Source: Nocardia huaxiensis
GTDB lineage: Bacteria > Actinomycetota > Actinomycetes > Mycobacteriales > Mycobacteriaceae
Direction of reading: 5' to 3'
Length of the DNA: 64,000 bases
NCBI RefSeq assembly: GCF_013744875.1
Contig: NZ_CP059399.1
Coordinates: 4,278,001 to 4,342,000, forward strand
Part shown: piece after piece, positions 1 through 8,828 of the stretch
Layout: each line of letters opens with the position of its first letter
Position numbering within the stretch: the stretch's first letter is position 1
Notes under the pieces: model-generated
What the model saw: the letters and a program-made list of their open reading frames with translations, nothing else
The model's database searches: none
What the model was told of the DNA's origin: nothing
Translations under genes and position numbers: made by a program

Positions 1-1
1 C

Positions 2-85
2 AAGGCGGAAGAGGCTGCGGCGCAACACGAGGCGGCGGTGGATCGCGAACTCGCCGGCCTGCCGCGGGAAGAATTCGCGCGGTGA
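2..85 (+). CDS. C-terminal end of an unidentified protein (partial)
   Basis: An open frame runs in from the left edge and stops at 83-85. The 27 visible residues are rich in Glu, Ala and Arg and look like a helical tail. Nothing in them identifies a family. The stop overlaps a possible GTG at 82 that is in frame with the next gene, so the two genes may be translationally coupled. Confidence 0.45.
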   Translation, partial: KAEEAAAQHEAAVDRELAGLPREEFAR

Positions 86-122
86 ATGCGAGGGGGACTC
101 GAGGATGGGATCGGGTCCCCCA

Positions 123-142
123 CGCTAGTACAGTTACTGAAG
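123..142. promoter_or_regulatory. Putative HxlR operator, regulator copy
   Basis: The reverse strand of this stretch shares a 16-base run, CTTCAGTAACTGTACT, with the palindrome at 1123-1142. The conserved half-site is ACTGAAG at 136-142; the other half is degenerate. It lies directly before the likely GTG start of the HxlR gene, as expected for autoregulation. Confidence 0.6.
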
Positions 143-1098
143 TGCAATCGATCGAGGCGGACAGCGCGCCGCGTCCTACCGTGCGCGGCGTGCCGAATCC
201 GGTGTCCGCCACCTTCGACCTGCTCGGCGACCGGCTGACGCTGACCATCCTGCGGCACGCCTTCGCCGATCACGCACGGCGGTTCACCCAGTTCGCCGAG
301 CGGACCGGCGCACCGCCGGCCGTGCTCACCGCGCGGCTGGCGGCCCTGGTGGACGCGGGCGTGCTGCACCGGTCACCGCAGCCGGGGGAGCGGTTCGAAT
401 ACCGGCTCACCCCTTTGGGATTGGCGACCTGGGAGATCCTGGTCTGCGTCTGGTCCTGGCAGCGCGAATGGACCGCCGAATGGGTGCTGCTGCCGGAATT
501 CCTGCACACCGACTGCGGGCATCGCGGGCCGCCGGTGCTGCTGTGCCGGGAGTGCGGGCGCACCGTCACCGCCTTCGACACCGAGGTCGAGCTGGACCGG
601 GATGCGCTGTGGCACATCACCTCCGGGCGGCGACGGTCGGCGCGGCCGATCGCGCCCACCTCGGGCGATGCGGCATTCGGCGAGATCATGGAGGCCATCG
701 GGGATCGATGGAGTGCCTCGATCACCGGATTGGCCTTGGCGGGCGTGCGACGGTTCACCGAATTCCGTGCGGCGCTCAACATGTCGCCGACCACCCTGAC
801 CGAGCGGCTCACCCGGCTGGTGTCGGCGGGCATCCTGCGGCGCTCGGAAGACGGTGGGCGCGAATACCGGCTGACGCCGCGCGGCCGAGCCCTGTTCGGC
901 GTCTTCGCCTTTCTGCTGGCCTGGGCGGAACAGGCGTATCCGCGGCAGGACGCGCCGGGCCTGCGCATCCGGCACCGGGAGTGCGGCGCGGTGCTGCGCC
1001 CCGCCCTGCGCTGCCGGGGCTGCGAAGCCGAAATCGGCCGCGCCGATGTGGGATTCGAATCGATCGAGGCGGGCGGGGGTGGGCCGGACAAGCCTTGA
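142..1098 (+). CDS. Two-domain HxlR-family winged-helix transcriptional regulator
   Basis: The protein (318 residues from GTG 142) carries two tandem HxlR-type winged-helix units. Each has a DLLGDR/AIGDRW-like start, an ARLAALVDAGVL/ERLTRLVSAGIL recognition stretch and a Tyr-x-Leu-Thr-x-x-Gly wing. Each unit is followed by a Cys-x-x-Cys-like cluster (CREC near residue 135; HREC and CRGC at the C-terminus) that could bind a metal. HxlR proteins normally have one such domain and bind DNA as dimers, so this one may act as a built-in dimer. A GTG at 82 would add 20 residues and overlap the upstream stop, but it would put the operator inside the coding region, so 142 is preferred. It probably controls the operon that follows at 1184, which carries the same operator. 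Confidence 0.8.
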   Translation: MQSIEADSAPRPTVRGVPNPVSATFDLLGDRLTLTILRHAFADHARRFTQFAERTGAPPAVLTARLAALVDAGVLHRSPQPGERFEYRLTPLGLATWEILVCVWSWQREWTAEWVLLPEFLHTDCGHRGPPVLLCRECGRTVTAFDTEVELDRDALWHITSGRRRSARPIAPTSGDAAFGEIMEAIGDRWSASITGLALAGVRRFTEFRAALNMSPTTLTERLTRLVSAGILRRSEDGGREYRLTPRGRALFGVFAFLLAWAEQAYPRQDAPGLRIRHRECGAVLRPALRCRGCEAEIGRADVGFESIEAGGGGPDKP

Positions 1099-1122
1099 CA
1101 CCCCTCGATGAGACGCGTATCA

Positions 1123-1142
1123 CTTCAGTAACTGTACTGAAG
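1123..1142. promoter_or_regulatory. Putative HxlR operator, oxygenase operon
   Basis: A perfect inverted repeat with 7-bp arms CTTCAGT and ACTGAAG around a 6-bp spacer lies 41 bp before the oxygenase start codon. The right half and spacer recur at the regulator start. Arm length and spacing resemble the site before the other HxlR gene of this window at 38783-38800. Confidence 0.65.
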
Positions 1143-1183
1143 AAGCCGGGCTGCTGCCGGTCCGGTCGCAGGAGGCGCTGCTC

Positions 1184-2644
1184 ATGCCGCTCAATGAAGA
1201 ACTCATCGCACCCGCCGCCGAGGCGCTGACCAACCCCTACCTGGAAGGTCCCTACGCGCCGCGCGCCGACGAAATCACCGCCACCGCACTGGAAGTGCTC
1301 TCCGGCGAGCTGCCGCCGGACCTCGACGGCGTGTACGTGCGCAACGGCCCGAACCCGCAGTTCGCGCCCATGGGCCGCTACCACTGGTTCGACGGCGACG
1401 GCATGCTGCACGCGGTGCACTTCGAGAACGGGCGCGCCACCTACCGCAATCGCTATGTGCGCACCGCCGAATTCGAGGCCGAGCGCGCGGCGGGCACCGC
1501 CCTGTGGCGCGGCGTGATCGAGCCCTGGGACGGCAACCCGCCCGGTGACCGCCGCGAACGCAACTCCGCCAATACCGATCTGCTCTACCACCACGGCAAT
1601 CTGCTGGCCCTCTGGTATCGCGCGGGCAAGCCGTACGCCCTCGATCCGGTCAGTCTCGAAACCCGTGGCGTGGACACCTTCAACGGCACACTGCCGGGCG
1701 AGGTTTCGGCCCACGCCAAGGTCGACGAGCGCACCGAGGAACTGCTGTTCTTCGACTACGGCATCAATGCCCCGTACCTGCGCTACGGTGTCGCCGACCC
1801 GGCCGGCACCGTCACCCACTTCACCGGCCTGGAGTTGCCCGGCCCGCGCCTGCCCCACGATATGGCGATCACCGAGAACCACTCCATCCTCATGGATCTG
1901 CCGCTCTACAACGATCCCCGGGCCGCGGCCGCCGGCCGATTCAAGATCTTCTTCGACCGCGCCCTCCCCAGCCGCTTCGCCGTGCTCCCGCGTTACGGCC
2001 AAGGGACACAGGCGAAATGGTTCGAAGCCGAGCCCGGCTACATTTATCACACCGTCAACTCCTGGGAGGAGGGTGACGAGATCGTCCTGGTCGTCTGCCG
2101 GGTCACCGAACCCAGCCCCGTCTCCGACCGAGCCCACCCCCTCGCGCAGCTGCTGGCCTATCTGCGCCCCGAGGCGAAGCTGCACGAGTACCGCTTCAAC
2201 CTGCGCACCGGCGTCACCACCGAAACCGCCATGGACGACGTGAACACCGAATTCCCCGCCATCGCACAGCAATTCACCGGCCACCGGAGCCGCTACTCCT
2301 ACCAGATGCGCCTCTCGGTCGACCGCACCATGATCTTCGACGCCCTCATCAAATACGACATCCGCACCGGCGCAAAGGAAACCGCCCCCTTCGGCGACGG
2401 CATCCATGGCAGCGAACTCGCCGTGGTCCCGCGCCCCGGCGCCACCGCCGAAGACGACGCCTGGTTGACGATGTTCGCCCACAACAACCACACCGGCCTG
2501 GCCGAACTCTGGATCTACGACGCCGCCGCCGTCACCGCCGGCCCGGTCTGCCGCCTCGCCATCCCCACCCGAGTCCCCCTCGGCTTCCACGCCACCTGGG
2601 TCAGCGGCGACCGCATGCGCGCCGCCGCCCGCCCCCTCGCCTGA
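1184..2644 (+). CDS. Carotenoid/lignostilbene cleavage dioxygenase family protein
   Basis: This 486-residue protein belongs to the RPE65/carotenoid oxygenase family, non-heme iron enzymes that split a C=C bond of carotenoids, apocarotenoids or stilbenes with O2 to give two carbonyl products. The RNGPNP motif is near residue 48. The four His iron ligands are visible near residues 177 (SAHAK), 224 (PHDMAI), 289 (IYHTVNSWEE) and 468 (GFHATW), so it should be active. The length is normal and no signal peptide is present. ATG 1184 is preceded by AGGAGG. It is the first gene of an operon with an LLM oxidoreductase, an acyl-CoA synthetase and two thiolases, which suggests that the cleavage product is oxidised and degraded as a CoA ester. 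The substrate cannot be told from sequence. Confidence 0.88.
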   Translation: MPLNEELIAPAAEALTNPYLEGPYAPRADEITATALEVLSGELPPDLDGVYVRNGPNPQFAPMGRYHWFDGDGMLHAVHFENGRATYRNRYVRTAEFEAERAAGTALWRGVIEPWDGNPPGDRRERNSANTDLLYHHGNLLALWYRAGKPYALDPVSLETRGVDTFNGTLPGEVSAHAKVDERTEELLFFDYGINAPYLRYGVADPAGTVTHFTGLELPGPRLPHDMAITENHSILMDLPLYNDPRAAAAGRFKIFFDRALPSRFAVLPRYGQGTQAKWFEAEPGYIYHTVNSWEEGDEIVLVVCRVTEPSPVSDRAHPLAQLLAYLRPEAKLHEYRFNLRTGVTTETAMDDVNTEFPAIAQQFTGHRSRYSYQMRLSVDRTMIFDALIKYDIRTGAKETAPFGDGIHGSELAVVPRPGATAEDDAWLTMFAHNNHTGLAELWIYDAAAVTAGPVCRLAIPTRVPLGFHATWVSGDRMRAAARPLA

Positions 2645-2658
2645 AACGGATTGCGCGA

Positions 2659-3741
2659 GTGCCCATTCCCCACCTCAGTGTCAGCCTCCCCTACTGGCAG
2701 GACCGAGACCCCCGCGACGCCCTGCTGGTTGCCGACGCCGCCGCCCGCCTCGGCTACGACCGCCTCTGGATCGGCGAAATGGCCACCTACGACGCCTTCG
2801 CCCTGGCCACCGCCATCGGTCTCGCCCCCGGCGACCTCCCGCTGTGCCTCGGCCCCCTCGCCGTGAGCATCCGCACCCCCGCCACCATCGCCATGGGCGT
2901 GGCCAGCGTCGCGGCCCTCACCGGCCGCCGCACGGACATCGCCCTCGGCACCTCCAGCACGGTGGTCGTCGAAGACTGGCACGGTCGCGAAAGACGCAGA
3001 ACCGCCGCCCACCTCGAAGATTCGGTGCACATCGTGCGCGCTCTCCTGCACGGCGGCAGAACCGACTTCGACGGCACGGCGGAACACTCCCACGGCTATC
3101 GCCTCCGGCTACCGGCCCCGCACACGTCGCCCGCGTCTGCCGCCGGTGCTGGAAGTCCTGCGCCCCCCTGGGCCGGTGGCGAGGTGGCGGTTGCCGCCTT
3201 CGGTGAGCGGGCGCTGTCGGTGGCCGGGCGCGTCGCCGATCGAGCCGTCCTGAACCTGGTCACACCGGCGCAAGTGCAGCAATGCGCCTCGGTGATAAGG
3301 GAATTCGCCGCTCGGGCGGGCCGTCCCGCACCGCCGATCTCGGTCTGGGTGACGGCCGCGGCCGACCCCACGGCGGACCTGCTGGCCACTGTCCGACGCG
3401 GCGTGGTCGGCTACCTGAACGCCCCCGGCTATGACGCCATGTTCCGGGCGGCCGGCTTCGACGACGTGGTCCGGCTGGCGCACAGCGGCAGTCACCCCCG
3501 CGAGGTGCTCGCGGCAGTGCCGGACGAACTGCTCGCCGCAGTGGGAATGTTCGGAGACATCGCGACGCTCGCCGATCGACTGGCCGCCTACCGCGCCGCA
3601 GGCGCGGACGAGGTGGTCGTGGTGCCCGCGACCTCCGCCGACGACCCCGCCGGCGCCCATACGCTCGAAGCCTTGGCAACACTCAGGGCTGCAACGGGAT
3701 TCGACCTGGATCGCGTCGAAGTGGGGAACGCTCATGGGTGA
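2659..3741 (+). CDS. LLM-class (luciferase-like) flavin or F420-dependent oxidoreductase
   Basis: The protein (360 residues) has the TIM-barrel signature of the luciferase-like monooxygenase family. The N-terminus contains an AARLGYDRLWIGE block, the middle TPATIAMGVASVAALTGRR and an LGTS strand, and the C-terminal half FGERALSVAGRVADRAVLN and GDIATLADRLAAYRAAGADEVVV. Members use F420 or FMNH2 to oxidise or reduce small organic substrates. The GTG start lies 14 nt after the oxygenase stop, and its own stop overlaps the next gene, so it is in the operon. It may oxidise the aldehyde made by the oxygenase or reduce a double bond; this is inference. F420 versus FMN use is not decided here. Confidence 0.82.
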   Translation: MPIPHLSVSLPYWQDRDPRDALLVADAAARLGYDRLWIGEMATYDAFALATAIGLAPGDLPLCLGPLAVSIRTPATIAMGVASVAALTGRRTDIALGTSSTVVVEDWHGRERRRTAAHLEDSVHIVRALLHGGRTDFDGTAEHSHGYRLRLPAPHTSPASAAGAGSPAPPWAGGEVAVAAFGERALSVAGRVADRAVLNLVTPAQVQQCASVIREFAARAGRPAPPISVWVTAAADPTADLLATVRRGVVGYLNAPGYDAMFRAAGFDDVVRLAHSGSHPREVLAAVPDELLAAVGMFGDIATLADRLAAYRAAGADEVVVVPATSADDPAGAHTLEALATLRAATGFDLDRVEVGNAHG

Positions 3742-4918
3742 CGCCTACATTTTCGATGCGGTGCGATTGCCTCGGGGCCGGGTTCGCAAGGGCGGCGGGA
3801 CGTTGGCGGAGGTGCCGCCCTACGAATTGTTCGGGCAGTTGTTGACCGCGTTGGAGGCGCGGGGTTGTCCCGCGGAATCCGTGGATGACGTCCTGGTCGG
3901 GGTCAGCACGGTGAGCGGGGAACAGGGCGGGGATATCGCGCGGGCGGCTGCTTTGTGGGCGGGGTGGCCGGATTCGGTTCCGGGTGGGGTGGTTTCACGG
4001 CTGTGCTGTTCGGGGCTCGATGCTGTCGAGAGTGGGGCGGCCCGGGTGGGGGCGGGCATCGCGGGGGTGATCGTGGCGGGTGGGGTGGAGTCCATGTCGC
4101 GGGTGCCGATGCTCTCGGATCGGCCCGCGATCGCGGTGGACAATGATCTGGGGGAGCGGAGCGGGTTCGTGACCATCGGGGTGTCCGCGGATTTGACGGC
4201 GGCCGCCTACGGGATCATGCGGCCGCAGCTGGACGCGTACGCGGTGGAGTCGCATCGGAGGGCTTGCGCCGCACTGGGTTCCGATGCGCTGATCCCCGTG
4301 CGCAAGGGCGGGACGGTGCTGCTCGCGGTCGATGAAGGGGCGCGGGTGGACGCGAGCCCGGACGGGTTCGCGCGGTTGCCCGCGCTGTTCGGTTCCGATC
4401 CCGCCTGGGCTCGGGTCGCGCGGCGGTTGCCGGGTGCGCCGCGTCCCATGTACGGGCTGCACACGGTGGCCACGGCACCGCAGCTCGCCGATGGAGCCTC
4501 CGCGCTGGTGCTGGGAAACCGCAGTGCGGCCGGGACGCTCGGGCGCGCGCCGGTGGCGGTCATCGCGGGGATGGCGCAGGCGGCCGTGCGGTCGCCACTG
4601 CTGACGGCCCCCGTGCACGCGGCACAGACCGCGCTGCGGCGGGCCGGGATCGGGGCGGCCGAGCTGGATGTGGTGGAGGTGAACGAATCCTTCGCTGTCA
4701 CACCGCTGCTGCTCATGCGCGAACTCGGACTCGATCCCGCGCGGGTGAACCCGTCGGGTGGGGCGCTGGCGGTGGGGCATCCGCTCGGCGCGACGGGCGG
4801 AATCCTCATCGCCCAGGCACTGGACGCGCTCGTGCGCTGCGACGGCGAGCACGCGCTGGTGACCATTCCGGCCGCCCTCGGTCTCGGCTCGGCGCTCGTC
4901 CTGCGCCGCCTGTCGTGA
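3734..4918 (+). CDS. Thiolase-family acyl-CoA acetyltransferase lacking the second catalytic Cys
   Basis: This 394-residue protein has the thiolase fold. The nucleophilic Cys is in RLCCSG near residue 91, the NEAF-type loop reads VNESF, and the His motif is GHPLGATGG. The usual C-terminal CxG (TLCIGGG) is replaced by TIPAALG, so the Cys that normally acts as acid/base is missing. It may therefore be a poor condensing enzyme, a thiolase using another base, or a hydrolase-like variant. ATG 3734 overlaps the LLM stop by 8 nt, which points to translational coupling. A short intergenic stretch links it to the acyl-CoA synthetase, consistent with beta-oxidation of the operon's substrate. Confidence 0.83.
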   Translation: MGDAYIFDAVRLPRGRVRKGGGTLAEVPPYELFGQLLTALEARGCPAESVDDVLVGVSTVSGEQGGDIARAAALWAGWPDSVPGGVVSRLCCSGLDAVESGAARVGAGIAGVIVAGGVESMSRVPMLSDRPAIAVDNDLGERSGFVTIGVSADLTAAAYGIMRPQLDAYAVESHRRACAALGSDALIPVRKGGTVLLAVDEGARVDASPDGFARLPALFGSDPAWARVARRLPGAPRPMYGLHTVATAPQLADGASALVLGNRSAAGTLGRAPVAVIAGMAQAAVRSPLLTAPVHAAQTALRRAGIGAAELDVVEVNESFAVTPLLLMRELGLDPARVNPSGGALAVGHPLGATGGILIAQALDALVRCDGEHALVTIPAALGLGSALVLRRLS

Positions 4919-4960
4919 AACTCAGCCTGCCGCAACAGAACTACGAACACAGGGAATTCG

Positions 4961-6697
4961 ATGACCGAACCATCCACCTGTCATCCCGAGCACACCGTGC
5001 GCGAATACCTCGAGCGCGGCTGGTGGACCACCGACACACTGCCGGGCATATTCCGAGGCCGGGTGAAGTCGCAACCCGACGCGCCCGCGATCACCGATCC
5101 CGCGAATCTGGCCGCCCTCACCGGCGCGCTGCCGCGCACATTGACCTGGCGGGAGCTCGACGAGCACGTCACCGATATTGCGGCAGTGCTGTTCTCGCAC
5201 GGCGTGCGCCAGGGCGACACCGTCGCCGTCCAGGTACCCAATTCGATAGCGCTCACCGCCGCGTATCTGGCGCTGTGGCGATTGGGTGCGGTCGCCACGC
5301 CCATGCCGGTGTCGTATCGGCGACACGAACTTTCCGGCATCGTGGCGGTGACCGGTGCGACGGCGATCATCACCGTGGCGCAGCTCGCCGAGCGAGAGCT
5401 CGCACGCGAGGCGCTGTCCGTGGACGGCGAGCGGACGGTCTTCGCCTTCGGACCCGGCGTTCCCGCCGGTGCGGTGGTGCTCGGCGAGACCCATGGCACC
5501 AACCTTCCCGGAAGTGCGGGGCCGCACGCCGCTACCGACACAGATCTCGTGCGCGACCGCGACTCTCTGCTCGACTACGAATCGGCGCTCACCGTGACCG
5601 TGAACGATCGTGTCACCGTCTGCTGGACCAGCGGCACCGAAGCCGCACCCAAGGGCGTCCCGCGCTGCCACGCCGACTGGCTGGCGGTGGCGCGCGGCGT
5701 GCAGGACGGCCTGGGGATCACCCCGGATTCGGTGGTGCTCAACCCTTTCCCGATGGTGAACATGGCGGGCTTCGCCGGTGCGTTCCTGCCCTGGCTGCTC
5801 GCGGGCGGACACTTGATCCAGCATCATCCGCTGGACCTCCCGGTGTTCTTCGGCCAGATCGCCGAACACGGCGTGACCCACACCAGCATGCCGCCCGCCC
5901 TGCTCACCATGCTGCTGCACAACGAAACCCTGCGCGCCCGAGCGGATCTGAGCTCGCTCCGCACCGTCGGCTCGGGCGGTGCACCGCTGCCCCCGCCCGT
6001 GGTGCGCCGCTGGCAGGAAGAACTCGGCATCCAGGTGCTCAATTTCTTCGGCTCCAATGAGGGCGTGAGCCTGCTGGGCGCACCCGCCGACATCCCGGAT
6101 CCGACTGTGCGCGCCCAGCATCTGCCCAACTACAGCGCACCCGGCGTGCGCTGGTCCACCGGGCTGGCCGCCAGCACCGCGGTCAAACTCGTGGACGTCA
6201 GCACCGGCGAGACCGTGACGGAACTCGGTGGGCGAGGCGAACTCCGGATGCGCGGTCCCGCGGTCTTCGGCGGCTATCTGCCCGGCACCGCCGGCACCGA
6301 CCCCTTCGACGCCGACGGATATCTCCGCAGCGGAGACGTTTTCGAGCTCTGCGGAGCGGACGGCCGCTATCTGCGCTTCGTGGATCGGCTGAAGGAGATC
6401 ATCATTCGCGGCGGCATGAATATCGCCCCCGCCGAAATCGAGGGTCTGCTCGCCGACCATCCGGCCGTGGCGGATGTCGCCGTCATCGGCTACCCGGACG
6501 AGGTGCTGGGCGAACGATGCTGTGCCGTAGTCGTTCCCGCGCCCGGCACGACCGTCACCCTCGACGACCTGATCGCCCACCTGCGCGCCCGCGAGGTCGC
6601 CTCTTTCAAACTGCCCGAACGCCTCGAACTCGCCGAATCCCTGCCCCGCAATCCGGTCGGCAAACTGCTGCGCCGGGAACTGCGCGAGCGCCTCTGA
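4961..6697 (+). CDS. AMP-forming acyl-CoA synthetase / CoA ligase
   Basis: The 578-residue protein is an ANL-superfamily adenylating enzyme. The P-loop-like motif WTSGTEAAPKG is near residue 220, followed by the FFGSNEG region (A5-like), the hinge region SGDVFELCGADGRYLRF, and DRLKEIIIRGGMNIAPAEIE in the mobile C-terminal domain. The catalytic Lys is in NPVGKLLRR at the end. It would activate a carboxylic acid with ATP and CoA. Its place between two thiolases in an oxygenase-led operon suggests that it activates the acid derived from oxidative cleavage. The acid is not recognisable from sequence; medium-chain or aromatic acids are typical for the family. Confidence 0.88.
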   Translation: MTEPSTCHPEHTVREYLERGWWTTDTLPGIFRGRVKSQPDAPAITDPANLAALTGALPRTLTWRELDEHVTDIAAVLFSHGVRQGDTVAVQVPNSIALTAAYLALWRLGAVATPMPVSYRRHELSGIVAVTGATAIITVAQLAERELAREALSVDGERTVFAFGPGVPAGAVVLGETHGTNLPGSAGPHAATDTDLVRDRDSLLDYESALTVTVNDRVTVCWTSGTEAAPKGVPRCHADWLAVARGVQDGLGITPDSVVLNPFPMVNMAGFAGAFLPWLLAGGHLIQHHPLDLPVFFGQIAEHGVTHTSMPPALLTMLLHNETLRARADLSSLRTVGSGGAPLPPPVVRRWQEELGIQVLNFFGSNEGVSLLGAPADIPDPTVRAQHLPNYSAPGVRWSTGLAASTAVKLVDVSTGETVTELGGRGELRMRGPAVFGGYLPGTAGTDPFDADGYLRSGDVFELCGADGRYLRFVDRLKEIIIRGGMNIAPAEIEGLLADHPAVADVAVIGYPDEVLGERCCAVVVPAPGTTVTLDDLIAHLRAREVASFKLPERLELAESLPRNPVGKLLRRELRERL

Positions 6698-6719
6698 CCC
6701 CGACTCCAAGGAGTTCCGC

Positions 6720-7940
6720 ATGCCCGTACACATTCTGGGCGGCAGCCAATCCGATTTCGCCGTCAACTGGCATCGTGCCGGACTCGGCTTCGACGCCCTC
6801 ATCGGATCGGTGGTCGAGCAGACCCTCGAAGCAGCTCGCGTCGACCCGGCCGATATCGGAGTCATCCACGTGGGCAACGCCTTCGGGCAGTTGTTCACCG
6901 GCCAGGGGCACCTCGGCGGCATGCCCGCCACCGTCCACCCCGGCCTGTGGGGCGTCCCCGCCACCCGGCACGAGGCCGCCTGCGCCTCCGGCAGCATGGC
7001 GGTGCTCGCCGCCATGGCGGACCTCGAATCCGGCCGCTACGACTGCGCCCTGGTGCTCGGCGCGGAGCTCGAGAAAACCGTCCCCGGTGGTACTGCGGCG
7101 AAATTCATGGGGGCCGCCGCCTGGACCGGGCACGAAGCGCAGGACACCGATCTGGTCTGGCCGACCCAATTCGCCACCATCGCAGCCGAATACGACCGGC
7201 GCTACGGCCTGGACCCCGCCCACCTGCGCGCCATCAGCGAACTGAATATCACCGCCGCCCGCCTGAATCCCCTGGCGCAAACCCGTGATTGGACCTACAC
7301 GCCAGACAGTTTCACCGCCGACGACACCGCCAACCCGCCGGTGGCGGGCCCGCTGCGCCGACAGGATTGCAGCCAGATGACCGACGGGGCGGCCGCCGTC
7401 ATCCTCGTCTCGCATCGATTCCTCCAGCACCGCAACGGGTTACGCGCCGACACCGGTGCAGTGATCACCGGCTGGGGCCACCGCACGGTCGGCCTGCCCC
7501 TCGACCGGAAACTGGCCGCCTCCGCCACCGACCCCTACGTCTTCCCCCACGTCCGCCGTACCGTCCTCGACGCCCTGGCCCGCGCCGGCCTGCCCGACAT
7601 CACCGCCGTCGACGGAGCCGAGGTCCACGACTGCTTCTCCATGTCCGAGTACCTGGCCATCGACCATCTCGGCCTCACCGCCCCCGGAGAAAGCTGGAAA
7701 GCCATAGAGTCCGGCGACATAACCCGCACCGGCGCCCTCCCCATCAACCCCGGCGGCGGCCTGATCGGCATAGGCCACCCGGTAGGCGCCACCGGCGTCC
7801 GCATGCTCCTCGACGCCTGCAAACAGGTGACAGGCCAGGCCGGTGAATGCCAGCTCACCAACCCCCGCCGCATGGCAACCCTCAATATCGGCGGCAGCAC
7901 CACAACCGCGGCGAGCTTCATCGTCGAAAGCGTCGAGTAG
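6720..7940 (+). CDS. SCP2/SCP-x type thiolase (acetyl-CoA acetyltransferase)
   Basis: This 406-residue protein is a thiolase of the SCP2 (sterol-carrier-type) class. The nucleophile Cys is in EAACASGS near residue 91. It carries the class signature HDCF (EVHDCFSMSEY) in place of NEAF, and the GHPVGATG His motif. The C-terminal strand reads TLNIGG without the classical second Cys, which is normal for this class because the HDCF Cys takes over. An AAGGAG Shine-Dalgarno precedes ATG 6720. SCP2-type thiolases often act on bulky or branched acyl-CoA, including sterol side chains and terpenoid acids, which would fit an apocarotenoid or other isoprenoid substrate. It is the last gene of the operon. 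Confidence 0.85.
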   Translation: MPVHILGGSQSDFAVNWHRAGLGFDALIGSVVEQTLEAARVDPADIGVIHVGNAFGQLFTGQGHLGGMPATVHPGLWGVPATRHEAACASGSMAVLAAMADLESGRYDCALVLGAELEKTVPGGTAAKFMGAAAWTGHEAQDTDLVWPTQFATIAAEYDRRYGLDPAHLRAISELNITAARLNPLAQTRDWTYTPDSFTADDTANPPVAGPLRRQDCSQMTDGAAAVILVSHRFLQHRNGLRADTGAVITGWGHRTVGLPLDRKLAASATDPYVFPHVRRTVLDALARAGLPDITAVDGAEVHDCFSMSEYLAIDHLGLTAPGESWKAIESGDITRTGALPINPGGGLIGIGHPVGATGVRMLLDACKQVTGQAGECQLTNPRRMATLNIGGSTTTAASFIVESVE

Positions 7941-7972
7941 ACGCGACCCGTGCTGAGGTGGCCGGCCTGCGT

Positions 7973-8737
7973 CTAGAGCGAGGTGGCCGGGCTGGCGAAG
8001 ATCAGTCCGCCGTCCACGAGGAGGTCCTGCGCGTTGACGTACGACGCTTCCGGCGAGGCGAGGTACGCGACCGCGGCGGCGACTTCGTCGGCGGTGCCGA
8101 CGCGCCCCGCTGCCACGGATGCGCCCGCCGCGGCCTTGCCCTCCTCGGTGATCTCGGCCCGGAACGCCGGGGTATCGATGAATCCCGGGCTCACCGAGTT
8201 GACCCGAATCCCCCTGGGCGACAACTCCGCCGCCAGCGACCGCGCCAGGTTGTGCACTGCCGCCTTGGACGCCGAGTACAGCGCCGACCCCGGCACTCCG
8301 CGCCGCGGCGCGAACGAGGCGTTGATCACGATGGCCGCCCCGTCCGGCAGCAGCGGCAGGGTCTTCTGAATCGTGAAGAACACGCTCTTGAAGTTGGTGT
8401 CCAGCACGCGATGAAACTCTGCCTCGGTCACCGCCTCGATCGACTGGAACGCCCCGATCCCCGCATTGGCGAACACCACATCCAGCCGCCCGAACTGCTC
8501 CCGAACGGTCTCGGCCAGCGCATCGAGATCCGCGAGATCGCCCGCGTCCCCGGCGATTCCAACCACACCCGCGCCCAGCTCGGCAACCGCCGCGTCGAGC
8601 CGCACCTTGTCCCGCCCGGTGATGACCACCCGCGCGCCCTCGGCCAGCAGCCGCCGCGCGGTGGCCAACCCCATCCCGCTGCTGCCGCCCGTGATGAGAG
8701 CGATCTTGCCGTCGAATCGGAAACTGTTCTGCGTCAT
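7973..8737 (-). CDS. SDR-family NAD(P)-dependent oxidoreductase
   Basis: This 254-residue protein is a classical short-chain dehydrogenase. The TGGSSGMG cofactor loop is near residue 17, NAG is in FANAGIG, and the active-site pair is YSASK. The C-terminus has the SPGFIDTP loop and VDGG near the end. It would oxidise or reduce an alcohol/ketone pair with NAD(P)(H). The substrate is unknown. It lies 91 nt downstream of an XRE regulator read in the same direction, so the regulator probably controls it. It converges on the end of the thiolase operon. Confidence 0.85.
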   Translation of the reverse strand: MTQNSFRFDGKIALITGGSSGMGLATARRLLAEGARVVITGRDKVRLDAAVAELGAGVVGIAGDAGDLADLDALAETVREQFGRLDVVFANAGIGAFQSIEAVTEAEFHRVLDTNFKSVFFTIQKTLPLLPDGAAIVINASFAPRRGVPGSALYSASKAAVHNLARSLAAELSPRGIRVNSVSPGFIDTPAFRAEITEEGKAAAGASVAAGRVGTADEVAAAVAYLASPEASYVNAQDLLVDGGLIFASPATSL

Positions 8738-8828
8738 GGGAACAGCGTGCCGCCGCCGGCCACGGGCAAACAGTGCGCGTTTATCCTGGGCCTGCCACCA
8801 CCCGGATACCCGGAAGGAGAGTCGCGGC

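Noticed and set aside
809..2590. Long reverse-strand open frame (593 codons) opposite the oxygenase gene
   Set aside because: It is antisense to a well-supported gene, is Gly/Ala/Val-rich without family motifs and reflects the high GC content.
4922..7015. Long reverse-strand open frame opposite the acyl-CoA synthetase
   Set aside because: Same reason; the forward frame has clear ANL-family motifs.
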